From NCBI RefSeq assembly GCF_000003605.2, contig NW_003116460.1:109190-137560 (forward strand): DNA of 28,371 nt, read 5' to 3'. Positions 10,301 through 17,666 of the stretch are shown piece by piece (position 1 is the stretch's first letter; each line of letters begins with the position of its first letter). This DNA comes from Saccoglossus kowalevskii (lineage: Eukaryota > Hemichordata > Enteropneusta > Harrimaniidae). The notes under the pieces were generated by a model, which was not told the DNA's origin, did not search any database, and worked only from the letters and a program-made list of their open reading frames with translations. Position numbers and translations under genes: made by a program.

Positions 10301-11843
10301 CTTGGCGAACTGTGTTAGTCACGTGTTCATTATAAGTCCCGTTAAAATAATGTAAATCAAACGAAACAACCATCACGCGGAAGGGGATACAGACGACACA
10401 GAACGCGTAGACAAAGTATTTGTCAGTCGTGATGTGCATAGCTGGAACCATTTCCCTCCTCCCTGTCATTAATTAAAGTAAGAAATTTCGGAGAAAATAA
10501 AAAAATGAAACGGTTCTACTCTATGAACTATACACACACATATACCATATCTGTTATCACGTGGATAATAGTTAAAATAAACCATTTTATAGCGCCAAGT
10601 TAGTGGCATCTCGTGGCGCAACAAGCGTAGTAATCATATGAACGGATAATTTATTTTACATGCTTTACATACGTCGCATGGGACACATATCATGTACGAC
10701 GCGACGGCGGGATGATAGTTAAACTACGGCATATCTCGCATGGCAAACCAACTAATATGAAGATAGTTCTTTATTTTTATGTATCGAATTGAAAGAATCC
10801 CCATTCGAAAAACATAGAATACGACAACCAGTGTACCGGAAAACACGTTTAAAAAGCTACGTACTATTTTATCGAATTTGGCAAAGTCTGTGCATAACGA
10901 AATAGCGGGAAAAAATAGCTGAGAGAATGGAATTGCAAATTCAGATCTATTTCAGGTCATGCTTCGTTTTCACTCTCATGTTAAGATTTTGAAAAAAATA
11001 GAGAATATACTTTCTGTTGATTTATTGACATATAGAATGGACGGAACTAAATTATACCTATAATTACATGATAGTTTGACATCACATAGCATGTCTCTCC
11101 CAGACCGTAGATCAATCACATACTTGTAGATCCACTGCAGCTACGTATTATGGGATGCTTGCAAACAATTTACATGCAACATTGGGTGGGGCACAGGACA
11201 CGAAATCGTTAAATTATGTCTCTTCTGATGGTGATTCGGCGTACACTTACTTGAAATAGAAGCAGTCATCAGGATTGATACTTTTCTTACTATCATCTTT
11301 CTCCCAGTCATCAGCTAATAGTACACTAGCCAATGAACACAGATCTTTCTTTTCCTCTCTTTCCCGCGTCACTTCTATCCTTGTCGTTGTGTAGGGCTCC
11401 TTACAATAATGCGACCTGTTAAAAAAACATTGACATTAGTAAATCGTACCGGAATGTCTTAATCAACAGCGAATAGTTTGAAACCGAACAGTTTGAGCTC
11501 TGTCTTTTTATTGCATTTGAATCTCGGTGCGTGCGGTTATTGTGTGTTATATATTCAACACCGTGGCTCATCAAATAAGTGCCAACCCCTGAAAAATGGC
11601 AAGTTTTAACATAAAAGAAATCACAATGGCGTTATCACATGGAGCCATGTCAACCCAGGAATAACGAACAGAGCGGGGACAATTGTGTTTATAACTTGGT
11701 TACTAATAAACTAAAGTCGCATCGCGTAGTAATCGTTGACAGGTAACAAGTAAAGAAACGTATACTTACACATCTTGTGATAACGACGAATGGAAAAAAT
11801 AAAAGCAAACTATCAAAAAATGAAAATTATTGGGCCTGCCCAT
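730..11843 (-). CDS. Secreted EMI-EGF-VWD/C8/TIL glycoprotein, SCO-spondin/otogelin-like (5' part, 16 exons)
   Basis: Sixteen minus-strand exons with GT-AG borders join into about 922 residues: signal peptide (about 1-24), EMI-like domain (29-105), EGF (110-137), VWD1 (about 142-326), C8 (to about 420), TIL (to about 500), VWD2 (to about 694), C8 (to about 777), TIL (to about 857) and a further TIL (to about 922). The gene continues past position 1. VWD-C8-TIL modules are the units of large extracellular gel or fibre-forming proteins (von Willebrand factor, mucins, otogelin, SCO-spondin, zonadhesin); an N-terminal EMI domain points to SCO-spondin, and an EGF ahead of VWD1 recalls otogelin. 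The protein is therefore expected to be secreted and disulfide-rich. All intron phases agree except EGF to VWD1, which is one base out. Orthology is inferred; the domain calls rest on visible cysteine patterns. Confidence 0.9.
1617..1857 (-). CDS. Exon 15: TIL domain 2
   Basis: A 241-nt exon, phase 1 to phase 2, encodes [20 protein letters not shown], then [19 protein letters not shown] and [20 protein letters not shown]. This is a full TIL domain. It has the same length and phases as exon 11. The donor is gtaagt. It continues into exon 16 as SC-QTC-TCNGG. Confidence 0.95.
1972..2250 (-). repeat. Dispersed repeat, copy 1 (inverted relative to copy at 17281)
   Basis: Read on the minus strand, this stretch aligns with 17281-17552 on the plus strand. 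Shared blocks include AAAGCTGGGGTC, GTATAAATATACATT, GACTAATCCAGAAAT, AATTAATATTAATGAGTTA and GCTGATGATCGG. Similarity is clear but diverged, with small indels. It lies in the intron between exons 14 and 15. I see no terminal repeats or coding capacity, so the type of element is unknown. Confidence 0.8.
2443..2836 (-). CDS. Exon 14: VWD2 end and complete C8 domain 2
   Basis: A 394-nt exon, phase 0 to phase 1, encodes the VWD2 terminal loop [18 protein letters not shown] and a complete C8 domain starting near [14 protein letters not shown] and including [19 protein letters not shown] and ending [12 protein letters not shown]. The GLCGTFD motif lacks the first Cys of the C-G-L-C motif (Arg is present). 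It is the longest exon of the gene here; in module 1 the same content is spread over three exons (8-10). Confidence 0.95.
3113..3409 (-). CDS. Exon 13: VWD2 core
   Basis: A 297-nt phase 0-0 exon (99 codons) encodes the VWD2 beta-rich core, starting [17 protein letters not shown] and ending [12 protein letters not shown]. It includes [18 protein letters not shown] and the segment [15 protein letters not shown], matching the V-x-x-W-D-x-x-x-x-x-x-V/I pattern of VWD. In VWD1 the equivalent sequence is split over two exons (6 and 7), so the two modules differ in intron content. Confidence 0.93.
3523..3552 (+). repeat. (TTG)n microsatellite
   Basis: About nine TTG triplets with a short TCG tail lie in the intron between exons 12 and 13. 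It is a simple-sequence repeat with no coding role. Confidence 0.9.
3780..3918 (-). CDS. Exon 12: TIL1 tail and start of VWD2
   Basis: A 139-nt exon, phase 2 to phase 0, encodes [18 protein letters not shown] followed by [18 protein letters not shown] and [12 protein letters not shown]-x-x-GDPH-x-x-TFD with Y-x-F-x-G-x-C-x-Y is the canonical start of a VWD domain. The donor GAG|gtaagc fits the consensus. Confidence 0.95.
4378..4618 (-). CDS. Exon 11: TIL domain 1
   Basis: A 241-nt exon, phase 1 to phase 2, encodes [20 protein letters not shown] then [20 protein letters not shown] and [19 protein letters not shown]. This is a complete trypsin-inhibitor-like cysteine-rich (TIL) domain plus its C-terminal link. 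Its length and phases are identical to those of exon 15, the second TIL exon, as expected if whole VWD-C8-TIL modules were duplicated. Confidence 0.95.
4817..4979 (-). CDS. Exon 10: rest of C8 domain 1
   Basis: A 163-nt exon, phase 0 to phase 1, encodes a segment starting [15 protein letters not shown] and ending [11 protein letters not shown]. The C-x-x-D-x-C, L-C-x-x-L-x-x-Y-x-x-x-C and W-R-x-x-x-F-C elements complete a C8 domain. The donor is TGTG|gtgagg; the acceptor follows an A/T tract (aaaaaatag), which is rather poor in pyrimidines. Confidence 0.9.
5328..5447 (-). CDS. Exon 9: start of C8 domain 1
   Basis: A 120-nt phase 0-0 exon (40 codons) encodes [16 protein letters not shown] and continues to [16 protein letters not shown]. 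The spaced cysteines followed by a C-x-x-x-x-x-G-x-x-x-x-C pattern match the first helical part of a C8 domain, which follows VWD in this family. The donor ACT|gtaagt is strong. Confidence 0.88.
5575..5657 (-). CDS. Exon 8: VWD1 end
   Basis: An 83-nt exon, phase 1 to phase 0, encodes [20 protein letters not shown] and then WKSLGVGE. The N-D-F and F-x-N-S-W pattern closes VWD domains and precedes C8. Joined to exon 7 it gives DGDLENDF, a plausible calcium-binding loop. The donor is GAG|gtaaca. Confidence 0.9.
5977..6140. mobile_element. TTAA-flanked MITE-like element in VWD1 intron
   Basis: TTAA occurs at both edges (5977-5980 and 6137-6140). Inside, the left end AGCGGAGGAGTCGTCACATG and the right end (reverse-complemented AGCGGGAGGGTCGTCACTTG) form imperfect terminal inverted repeats of about 20 bp with one gap. 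The core is about 156 bp with no coding capacity. TTAA duplication is known from piggyBac-type transposons; the family assignment is inference. It lies between exons 7 and 8. Confidence 0.75.
6160..6312 (-). CDS. Exon 7: VWD1, third part
   Basis: A 153-nt phase 1-1 exon encodes [20 protein letters not shown], then [13 protein letters not shown] and the closing [11 protein letters not shown]. The G-x-C-G-x-Y-D-G-D segment is the VWD calcium-site and terminal-loop signature. The position that is Cys in the C-G-L-C motif of multimerising von Willebrand D domains is Gln-Gly here (VQGMCG), so that vicinal dithiol is absent. The acceptor has a good pyrimidine tract (tttttgcag); the donor is gtaagta. 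Confidence 0.92.
6503..6614 (-). CDS. Exon 6: VWD1, second part
   Basis: A 112-nt exon, phase 0 to phase 1, encodes [20 protein letters not shown] and then [17 protein letters not shown]. The beta-strand pattern with V-L-x-I-N-G and a following L-P matches the middle of VWD domains. Splice sites are ttaataaaag and gtatga. It joins the neighbouring exons cleanly on both sides. Confidence 0.88.
6995..7198 (-). CDS. Exon 5: VWD1, first part
   Basis: This 204-nt exon (68 codons) encodes the start of a von Willebrand type D domain, including [19 protein letters not shown] and then [10 protein letters not shown], the typical C-x-x-WG...H..TFDG..Y.F.G.C.Y.L opening. It ends NCHK in phase 0 at donor gtattt. 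With the only nearby acceptor (ctaatcag at 7199-7206) it begins in phase 0, which does not match the phase-1 end of the EGF exon. The exon is certain; its exact 5' edge is less so. Confidence 0.9.
7269..7318. repeat. (TA)n microsatellite
   Basis: About 25 TA units lie in the short intron between the EGF exon and the first VWD1 exon, where the intron phases disagree. Such repeats often mark sites of assembly or length error. Confidence 0.97.
7367..7690. repeat. Degenerate tandem repeat abutting the EGF exon
   Basis: A loose motif of the form TTTGACATGTG, then a pyrimidine-rich tract, then TAATATTCACCT recurs near 7367, 7427, 7467, 7521, 7562, 7602 and 7661, at spacings of about 40 or 54-60 bp. 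The last unit overlaps the 3' end and donor of the EGF exon (7652). The repeat may have arisen by tandem copying of the exon border, or the resemblance may be low-complexity similarity. Confidence 0.45.
7652..7753 (-). CDS. Exon 4: single EGF-like domain
   Basis: A 102-nt symmetrical phase 1-1 exon encodes one complete EGF module with six cysteines (110, 114, 120, 126, 128, 137 by my count), beginning [16 protein letters not shown]. Phase 1-1 is the usual format of shuffled EGF exons. No calcium-binding consensus (D-x-D/N-E/Q) is evident. The donor AGAG|gtaagt leaves phase 1, whereas the next recognisable exon starts in phase 0. The bases just beyond the donor belong to a degenerate repeat that resembles the exon end. 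Confidence 0.9.
8065..8147 (-). CDS. Exon 3: C-terminal part of EMI-like domain
   Basis: This 83-nt exon, phase 2 to phase 1, encodes residues 80-107 and ends [13 protein letters not shown]. The CC-x-GW-x-G-x-x-C signature is the hallmark of the C-terminal end of EMI domains. It joins exon 2 across a 3.1 kb intron to form Lys80, and joins the EGF exon to form Pro108, both exactly in phase. It is too short to be found as an open reading frame; the splice sites and signature reveal it. Confidence 0.88.
8148..11250. other. 3.1 kb intron between EMI exons
   Basis: Exon 3 and exon 2 join across this stretch in phase. It holds a motif shared with the 3' side of the SINE-like element (about 8398-8440), a 30-bp alternating purine-pyrimidine tract (8795-8824), and a TGACGTCA palindrome at 9752-9759. 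Open frames in it (for example 8647-9000 on the plus strand) show no domain, membrane or cysteine pattern, and I regard them as chance. Confidence 0.65.
11251..11415 (-). CDS. Exon 2: N-terminal part of EMI-like domain
   Basis: This 165-nt exon, phase 2 to phase 2, begins [15 protein letters not shown] and carries Cys29, Cys51 and Cys76. The acceptor follows a T-rich tract (tttttttaacag) and the donor is gtaagt. The middle is highly charged (a run rich in Arg, Glu and Lys). On its own the exon is not diagnostic; joined to the next exon it gives the cysteine spacing of an EMI domain, a small module usually found right after the signal peptide of extracellular multimeric proteins. Confidence 0.82.
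11770..11843 (-). CDS. Exon 1: start codon and signal peptide
   Basis: ATG is at 11843-11841 in a strong Kozak context (A at -3, G at +4). It encodes [17 protein letters not shown] followed by HSSLSQD, a typical secretory signal with a hydrophobic core at residues 8-17 and a likely cleavage site near 21-23. The exon is 74 nt and ends in phase 2 at a strong donor (gtaagta). Its last two bases GT join the G of the next exon to give Val25. The phase match and hydrophobic core decide this start. Confidence 0.82.
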
Positions 11844-13139
11844 GCTGGAATTTAAATGCCACGAACCATCATACAATTATATATGGCCGATATGGTTTTC
11901 CAGAATTCACGGCCGAGTTTCGTTTACGGCCGCTTATGCCCAATTGATATGTAAAATACTACGCGCCCATTATATAGCATGGCGGCCATTTTTTACAACT
12001 AAATGAGATCACACGTGCATTAAATTGTTCGTTTCTGATTGGCCTTCACGTCATTTACATATGGGAAATTACCAGAACGATCCACTGACACCATTACCTG
12101 TTTCGTTGATTTACTATTAGTTATCAATAAAAAGAAAGAAAACATTGTATGTCAGCAGTTTTTTTAAATAGTGTGTCTGCAAACAGCGCTCAATATTCTG
12201 CCTGAATGTTTACATAATTTTCATATTTTGATGTTAACAATTTATGCGATACTTATATCATATAAGACCTATTTTTTAAATTAAGTAAAATATATATAAA
12301 GAATTTTCCCTCACAATGATCGGGTGATATTCAAGAATACCTAAATATATCATAAAGTTAAACCTACAAGTATCATCCGATCACTCTATCCAAACCTAGC
12401 TTACGCCAGTGAGTGCTCCTTACGTCACCAGGATGGACACTGAAAAAACAAAAACACTTTTTACGCATTTTTCTCTTTATTAATGACGAAATTATATCCC
12501 GGTGGGTATTCCGTACTAAACGGAATTACATCTTATTTCAACTGTTTTGCAATGAAAATGGGCGTCAGTGGCGAATATGTAAAACAACAACTCATAATTA
12601 TATATCTCAGTAATAATGAGCCATTCCCTCCATTTATTTCGAAATAGAAAGTTGCCTTGGTAGTAATATCTGACAAATTTACACGAACTAAAAAGTGTTA
12701 TTTCGTTCGCACTTCAAGAAACTCTAAATCTTGGAAAGTCAAGACCACCGCAAGAGAGCGTTGCGCACTTGATGATTAAGGAACAATATAATAATAGATG
12801 GAAATGAATAATGGAAAACTATCATTCTAGAGAAACTCAATCAATTGAATGTTATTTTTGTTACAAGTTTTAACAATATTATAATTCATACAAATAATAA
12901 TATGTGACCATTTAACGTTTCACTTCAGTATTATAAAGAACTGATTTCACCATGGAAAGCAATTCAAATTTTTTTTTTTTTTGCCATTTTCAAGTTCCTC
13001 GACATTCCGAACCATGGTTTCTCAAACCATTGACCGGTGACCCCAAATTCTGTTTTCATATTCGTATTCCTAATGAAATTAACTCCTAATAATGAAACAC
13101 GACGAAGGTGAAGTGGAGGAGGTTTTCAACTGGACCTTC
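11844..13139. other. Upstream flank of the VWD gene, no gene recognised
   Basis: The stretch is AT-rich without a convincing coding region. The short plus-strand frame at 12413-12613 has no recognisable features. There is a T-run at about 12969-12982 and a small hairpin (TGGTTT-CTC-AAACCA) near 13015. Any promoter or distal regulatory sites of the VWD gene would be expected here, but I cannot point to one beyond the weak TATA-like site. Confidence 0.5.
11876..11883 (-). promoter_or_regulatory. Possible TATA box for the VWD gene
   Basis: TATATAAT on the minus strand lies about 32 bp before the start codon. If it acts as a TATA box, the 5' untranslated region would be only a few bases, which is unusual; the real promoter may lie further upstream with a non-coding first exon. 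The sequence is seen; the role is a guess. Confidence 0.15.
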
Positions 13140-13401
13140 TTAAAGGGCGGTGACATCATATCATGAAAAAAAGATGCGCATACCAACGAGTACAAACTGA
13201 GACGTTACTAAGCTTTAATTAGGTAATTTATTGGTGATTGGAAGGTATGGAAGGAGTCACCAGCGGTAATTAGCGCACGTCGCGCCCAGATCAAAATTTA
13301 CACTCGTGATTTCTATTACGAGAGCGCATTGGACTGTGGTCAAATCAACGTGTATCAACACAAATGTCGCACGTGCGGGTGCGGCGACCACCGCCCTTTA
13401 A
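13140..13401. mobile_element. TTAA-flanked MITE-like element, longer variant
   Basis: TTAA lies at 13140-13143 and 13398-13401. The ends start AGGGCGGTGACATC and, reverse-complemented from the right, AGGGCGGTGGTCGCCGC, so the matching terminal repeat is short (about 9-11 bp). The interior (about 254 bp) is unlike the two shorter elements downstream apart from the ends. It is probably a related non-autonomous element. Confidence 0.6.
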
Positions 13402-13597
13402 CTCAGCCCTCTGATACCGCTAACGTTATATTAACTACCTAACCATTGGAATCACATTACCATTACTTTCACCATCCTACTACAGCCAGATCTGAAGGCC
13501 TTTGCCGCATTCAGGCCACACTGTGTGGCACGGATCGCGTGGACGGGTTTCATGTTCTCTGCACGTAATAAGCTCGGTTATTAAGCATCCTTTTTTG

Positions 13598-13690
13598 GGG
13601 ATGCCCGGTGGCCGAGGGGAAGACGTGTAGTGGCGTGAAGCTAGGCGATTAGGTGTCGTACGCGAGCGCCGGTTCGAGTCACGCACGCAG
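13598..13690 (+). repeat. tRNA-like sequence (SINE head or tRNA pseudogene)
   Basis: GGTGGCCGAGGGGAAG resembles the internal A box and GGTTCGAGTCA resembles the B box of RNA polymerase III promoters, about 55 bp apart, as in a tRNA with a long variable arm (Leu or Ser type) or a tRNA-derived SINE. I could not fold a clean anticodon arm or matching acceptor stem, so a functional tRNA is unlikely. Confidence 0.4.
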
Positions 13691-13922
13691 TACGTGTTTA
13701 CTATAACTAGACATAGTCTTTACCTTGCCGTTTATTCGGTGTTATTTGCTTACTAACCATTGGAATTATTAAAGATCAAATACATTGTACCCGCCATATA
13801 TCACATTGTCTCGCCAAAAAAGCAATTATTAAAACCGTACTTTGCGGCTTTATGTTCTCTGATCTGAACTATACAGATACACATACTGTAAAACGCTGGT
13901 CTGGTTTCTGTAAAAATAAAAA

Positions 13923-14055
13923 TAACAGGGCGGTAGTCGTCGTGCCGCGTCCTGTTCGATATGGGACTCATAGCGACGTATACAACGCGTGTAAAATACA
14001 TTGTTTATTTACATGAAATTCGAACACACGCTACGCGACGACCACCGCGCTTTAA
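13923..14055. mobile_element. MITE-like element, short subfamily copy 1
   Basis: The core, about 125 bp (13927-14051), begins AGGGCGGTAGTCGTCG and ends CGACGACCACCGCGCT, giving inverted ends. The right flank is TTAA; the left flank has decayed to TAAC. It is about 90% identical by eye to 15636-15761, sharing the blocks AGCGACGTATACAACGCG and TGTAAAATACATTGTTTATT. It has no coding capacity. Confidence 0.8.
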
Positions 14056-15631
14056 GCATTATTTGCTCTATAGTTCTTGCTTTATTAAATTCAAACTGAG
14101 TATAATGCATGCTTTGTTGCTCGGCATAATACAGTTACACTATTCAAACTTGACAATTACACCTTTCCTGTAATAAACCACTTTCCCGGAAGCCGAAGAT
14201 ATGGCGCTTCATGCGCTTGCATTACCGTTTTGGGGTGTAACGTAAACTTGCACGCGTGACATTGTGCTTGCGGGTGTACAAATCGACGTGACAATAATAA
14301 GATTCCTTTTTATCGAATATCAAAAGATCACATATTTGTATTTCTACCATGATTAAAGAGGCGGTCGCTGTTCCTACACCCCAGTCTCACTACTTCCGGT
14401 GGTCTATGGGTGACACGAAGGCATTCGACTGTTCATTTTTTTTTTATTTGTTCGATTTCGTTTTGTATTCCAACAATTAAGATGATGTACTTGAGAGATG
14501 TTACTATTCTAGACGACAAACAACTACACAACCAAAGTGATTCCAATGACATTGCCTTCGCCCATATACATCATTTTGACGTCACGTCAGTAAATGGCAC
14601 GATCAATAGAAATTTCATTCCTATTACTATGAACTACTATGTGTACTACGTATGTGATACCGTGGATATGCTTGATTTGAGTGATAACATTCAGTAAGCC
14701 TAACTATTGACGATCATCCATTCGACTTTACATTATTTATATTTTTGTGTGTGTTTAATTGACGTCAACATGACACACAATCCAAATAAAGCATCAATAC
14801 ATCTACAACTGTCATTATATCATAGTGTAATTTTAGTAGTTGAAATCGGCATCGTTATATTTTGTGGACCGACCTTTGCTTTGGCTGGGACAATTCATAG
14901 ATTTCTTCCGCAGATGGCTGGTAACGTCAGGTGTTTTATCAAGAAAGTTATTATGGAAAACTCTAGATAATTTTATTCTAGCAATTAAGATGCGCATACG
15001 AGAACGGATACGTCACTGCTTTGTGCATGACCTCCGCGCGAACCAATGACGTCATCGGTTGCCTGGTCGTACGGCAGTCGTTTTGAACGTGATCAAGGTG
15101 ACTGACTCGTAGTTAATTTCCGAGAGCTTTTCTCGCTGTCAATTTTGATTAATTTTCACTGACATTGATAAAACGTTTTATATTAGAGTGATGTTGTATA
15201 TTTGCGATGAAATGAGAAATATTGGATGCATTTTAGCTGATATTTATACCCACTGAAAACGAACACAACTGGTCAGCTCTTTATGTAAACAAAGCATACG
15301 ACGTCGGGCATTTATGTTCACTTTCTCGAAACGAGCCACTTACTATAGTCTAAGCGAAACTGAATGAATTATTCTAAAAAAATCAAAATGGCCATTCCCG
15401 CGAAGAGAAATGTATTTAGATGGATGGTAACGCAGACATTGATCTGCTGAAAGAGGATTCGACAAACAGGCCTGGAACCTCAGCAGAGTGGACGGAAATA
15501 GCGAGAGCTCTGTCAAATGTCTGGGAACTAACTACTAAATGACATACAAAATTTGTTTGGATAGTTATATTATGGTTTTCCAATGAGAGACGGTTCTGTT
15601 TCAGTTACGTTCCCGTTGTGGGTGCTTGTAC
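14056..15631. other. Intergenic stretch between the two short MITE copies
   Basis: Plus-strand frames at 14410-14697, 14707-14970 and 14840-15049 have no start context, domain or cysteine pattern that I trust. A lone TTAAAGAGGCGGTCGCTG at about 14354-14371 resembles one MITE end without a partner. A TGACGTCA palindrome lies at 15047-15054. Confidence 0.5.
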
Positions 15632-15765
15632 TTAAAGAGCGGCGGTCGTCGTGCCGCGTCCAGCTCGACATGAGACTCTTAGCGACGTATACAACGCGTG
15701 TAAAATACATTGTTTATTTTTCATGAAATTCGAACACGCGCTGCGCGACGACTACCGCGCTTTAA
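15632..15765. mobile_element. MITE-like element, short subfamily copy 2
   Basis: TTAA lies on both sides (15632-15635 and 15762-15765). The core of 126 bp begins AGAGCGGCGGTCGTCG and ends CGACGACTACCGCGCT. Its partner at 13927-14051 differs at only about a dozen positions. Intact TTAA duplications and high similarity suggest fairly recent movement, inferred to depend on an enzyme supplied elsewhere. Confidence 0.85.
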
Positions 15766-16016
15766 TAGTTTTTTGACACCAGAGAACGTAACGCAAACGA
15801 AATTAGAACAACACGTTCTCGTTATGTACGCAAATCTTAAACTCTCTTATGTGTAAATGGCGATCGGACAGTTTACGCGGTATTTCTTTCAAGATCGCGT
15901 ACAGTTTTTGCGTGGGAAAAATATGCGCGCATCGAATGTCTTAATTCCAACGTTCGAAATTCTAATTATTGCACACGTATGTCGCATTCGAATAGGAAAC
16001 GGATGCAGGGCAGGTC

Positions 16017-16472
16017 ATGGAACTAAATATGATGCCGTCGTCTGTTATTCATGCGAATCCACTTCGAGAATGTGCGGACATAGCATTTTGCTTCGTGAAC
16101 CATACAAGTCGGAAAGGTTTTTCGGATTTGTTAAATCTATACGAAAAAGCAGAACAATTGTACGAAGTTCTAAAGTATGTATACGACGATGGATTGGATG
16201 AATACGAAGGGCTAAGAACTATTGCACCGTACGTATGTGTGGGATTGGCGATATTGTTGGTTGTCACGTCGTGTTACGAAGCCAAACGTAAAGTGGACAT
16301 TAGGAAGAATGAAGAAATGGCACTGCGGGTCGGGAATGCGTGTTATGGCCACTACATAAGGAGACGTTTGCTATCCGAAGAGTCAGTGCTGATAAATGGG
16401 AAACGTTTACAGGATACAATGGTGGATCTTCGTAACATAATCAGCAATGTAGATATATACGTTCCGCTGTGA
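16017..16472 (+). CDS. Hypothetical small protein with one membrane segment (or a terminal exon)
   Basis: A 151-codon frame starts at an ATG with purine at -3 and G at +4. It has an acidic, helix-prone N-terminal half (KGFSDLLNLYEKAEQLYEVL), a single hydrophobic segment (APYVCVGLAILLVVTSCY, residues about 79-96), and a basic C-terminal part with an RRR cluster. The frame is stop-bounded just upstream (TAG at 15993), and possible acceptor sites (gaatag, gatgcag) precede it, so it may be a last exon. The G-x-x-D...L...A-x-Q-L-x-x-V spacing in the amphipathic stretch recalls ninjurins, but the second membrane helix of that family is missing. I do not recognise the gene; function is unassigned. 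Confidence 0.35.
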   Translation: MELNMMPSSVIHANPLRECADIAFCFVNHTSRKGFSDLLNLYEKAEQLYEVLKYVYDDGLDEYEGLRTIAPYVCVGLAILLVVTSCYEAKRKVDIRKNEEMALRVGNACYGHYIRRRLLSEESVLINGKRLQDTMVDLRNIISNVDIYVPL

Positions 16473-17280
16473 TTCATGTGGTATAGCGGTTGTACGAGTA
16501 TTTTTGTTTCAAGCACGATGTATTTTGTAAAAAGTAACTATATCACTCATACACATGAACGTACTGTGTCTATACTTCAGAATATGATTTATTTTATAAA
16601 GTAAACAATGATTATACGTTAATTTTCTACACGACTACAAGTTGGCAACGATCGGATAACTGCATTAACTGTTTTCATCAACGATGATTAAAAATTACCT
16701 GCTTTAAAAACGTTTATTTCCGAACAACGAGGATTTACTGGCTGCATAAACTGAACGCGGGAACTTAGAAACCGTCCACAGTGTGAAACCGTCGTAATGT
16801 ATTCGTGGGGTTGTTGCCATTGACACGCAGGGAATGCGTGGTTAATTGTGTTGTACCGATAACGCGGAAAACGTACTTTTACAATAAGTCATTGGCGACA
16901 TTAACATTGTTAGGTTGTAGTCGTTCGTCTCAAAACGACATTTTACAATTTATGCACCTTGTGCCGCATTAATTTTCTCCAATGAAACAAGATGGCGTTA
17001 CCGCAAAGCACAGTTTCTCAACGGGACTGTGCGTAGATATACCACTAATCATGTACACAGTTAATTAGTTGACGTATCTTTTAAAAATTAAGTAAAAGTG
17101 AATTATGAATATTTTTTATTAAATTTTATAATAATAATAAATATCATGCCTGCACAAGTGTTATTATACCACATATGACGTGACAAATGTCATTACATTA
17201 GAATACATTTTGAACAACAATTTCTAAAGACCCCATTAATATGATTATAAGTATGCCATGCTGCTACTACAGTGAAGGGT
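16473..17280. other. Intergenic stretch with nothing recognised
   Basis: Downstream of the 151-codon frame the DNA is AT-rich, with no clear AATAAA just after the stop codon and no recognisable exon on either strand. Confidence 0.5.
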
Positions 17281-17552
17281 ACAAAGCTGGGGTCTTTATA
17301 AACGTTTGTATAAATATACATTTTTTAAAATCAAAATGAATGCTAAAATTCAAATTGACTAATCCAGAAATGGTATTGTGACATCATCGTTAGTTCTAAT
17401 TAATATTAATGAGTTATTTCAACATTATCCAATCAGCAACATGTAGCATTATGGCTGTAGACAATGTTGAGCTCTTGATCCAATCACTATCAAATATTTG
17501 AAGTTTAATAAAAGCTGATGATCGGATGTTAATTTGTTATAAATATGTTTAT
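17281..17552 (+). repeat. Dispersed repeat, copy 2
   Basis: This is the plus-strand partner of 1972-2250, recognised by the shared blocks GACTAATCCAGAAAT and AATTAATATTAATGAGTTA, a CCAATCACTA block and GCTGATGATCGG in the same order. Immediately upstream, AAAGACCCC at about 17226 is the reverse complement of GGGGTCTTT at about 17289, possibly the remains of an end structure. No reading frame in it looks coding. Confidence 0.8.
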
Positions 17553-17666
17553 AAGTTCCAGCTTTGTGTCCTTCTCTTTATCTCTTGTATACATATACAG
17601 AAGATGGTGGAAAGATTGGCCCTTTATAAACGTGTTTTAACGCTACAGAAATATAAAACATATTGT

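Noticed and set aside
13598-13690. Functional tRNA gene
   Set aside because: A and B box-like sequences are present, but no matching acceptor stem or clean anticodon arm could be folded by eye.
14410-14970. Two consecutive plus-strand frames as a small gene
   Set aside because: They show no splice sites linking them, no domain or signal, and composition like the surrounding AT-rich DNA.
9752-15054. Two TGACGTCATCGG sites as CREB/ATF regulatory elements
   Set aside because: An 8-bp palindrome twice in 28 kb is weak evidence; neither lies next to the inferred start codon of a gene, so no function is assigned.
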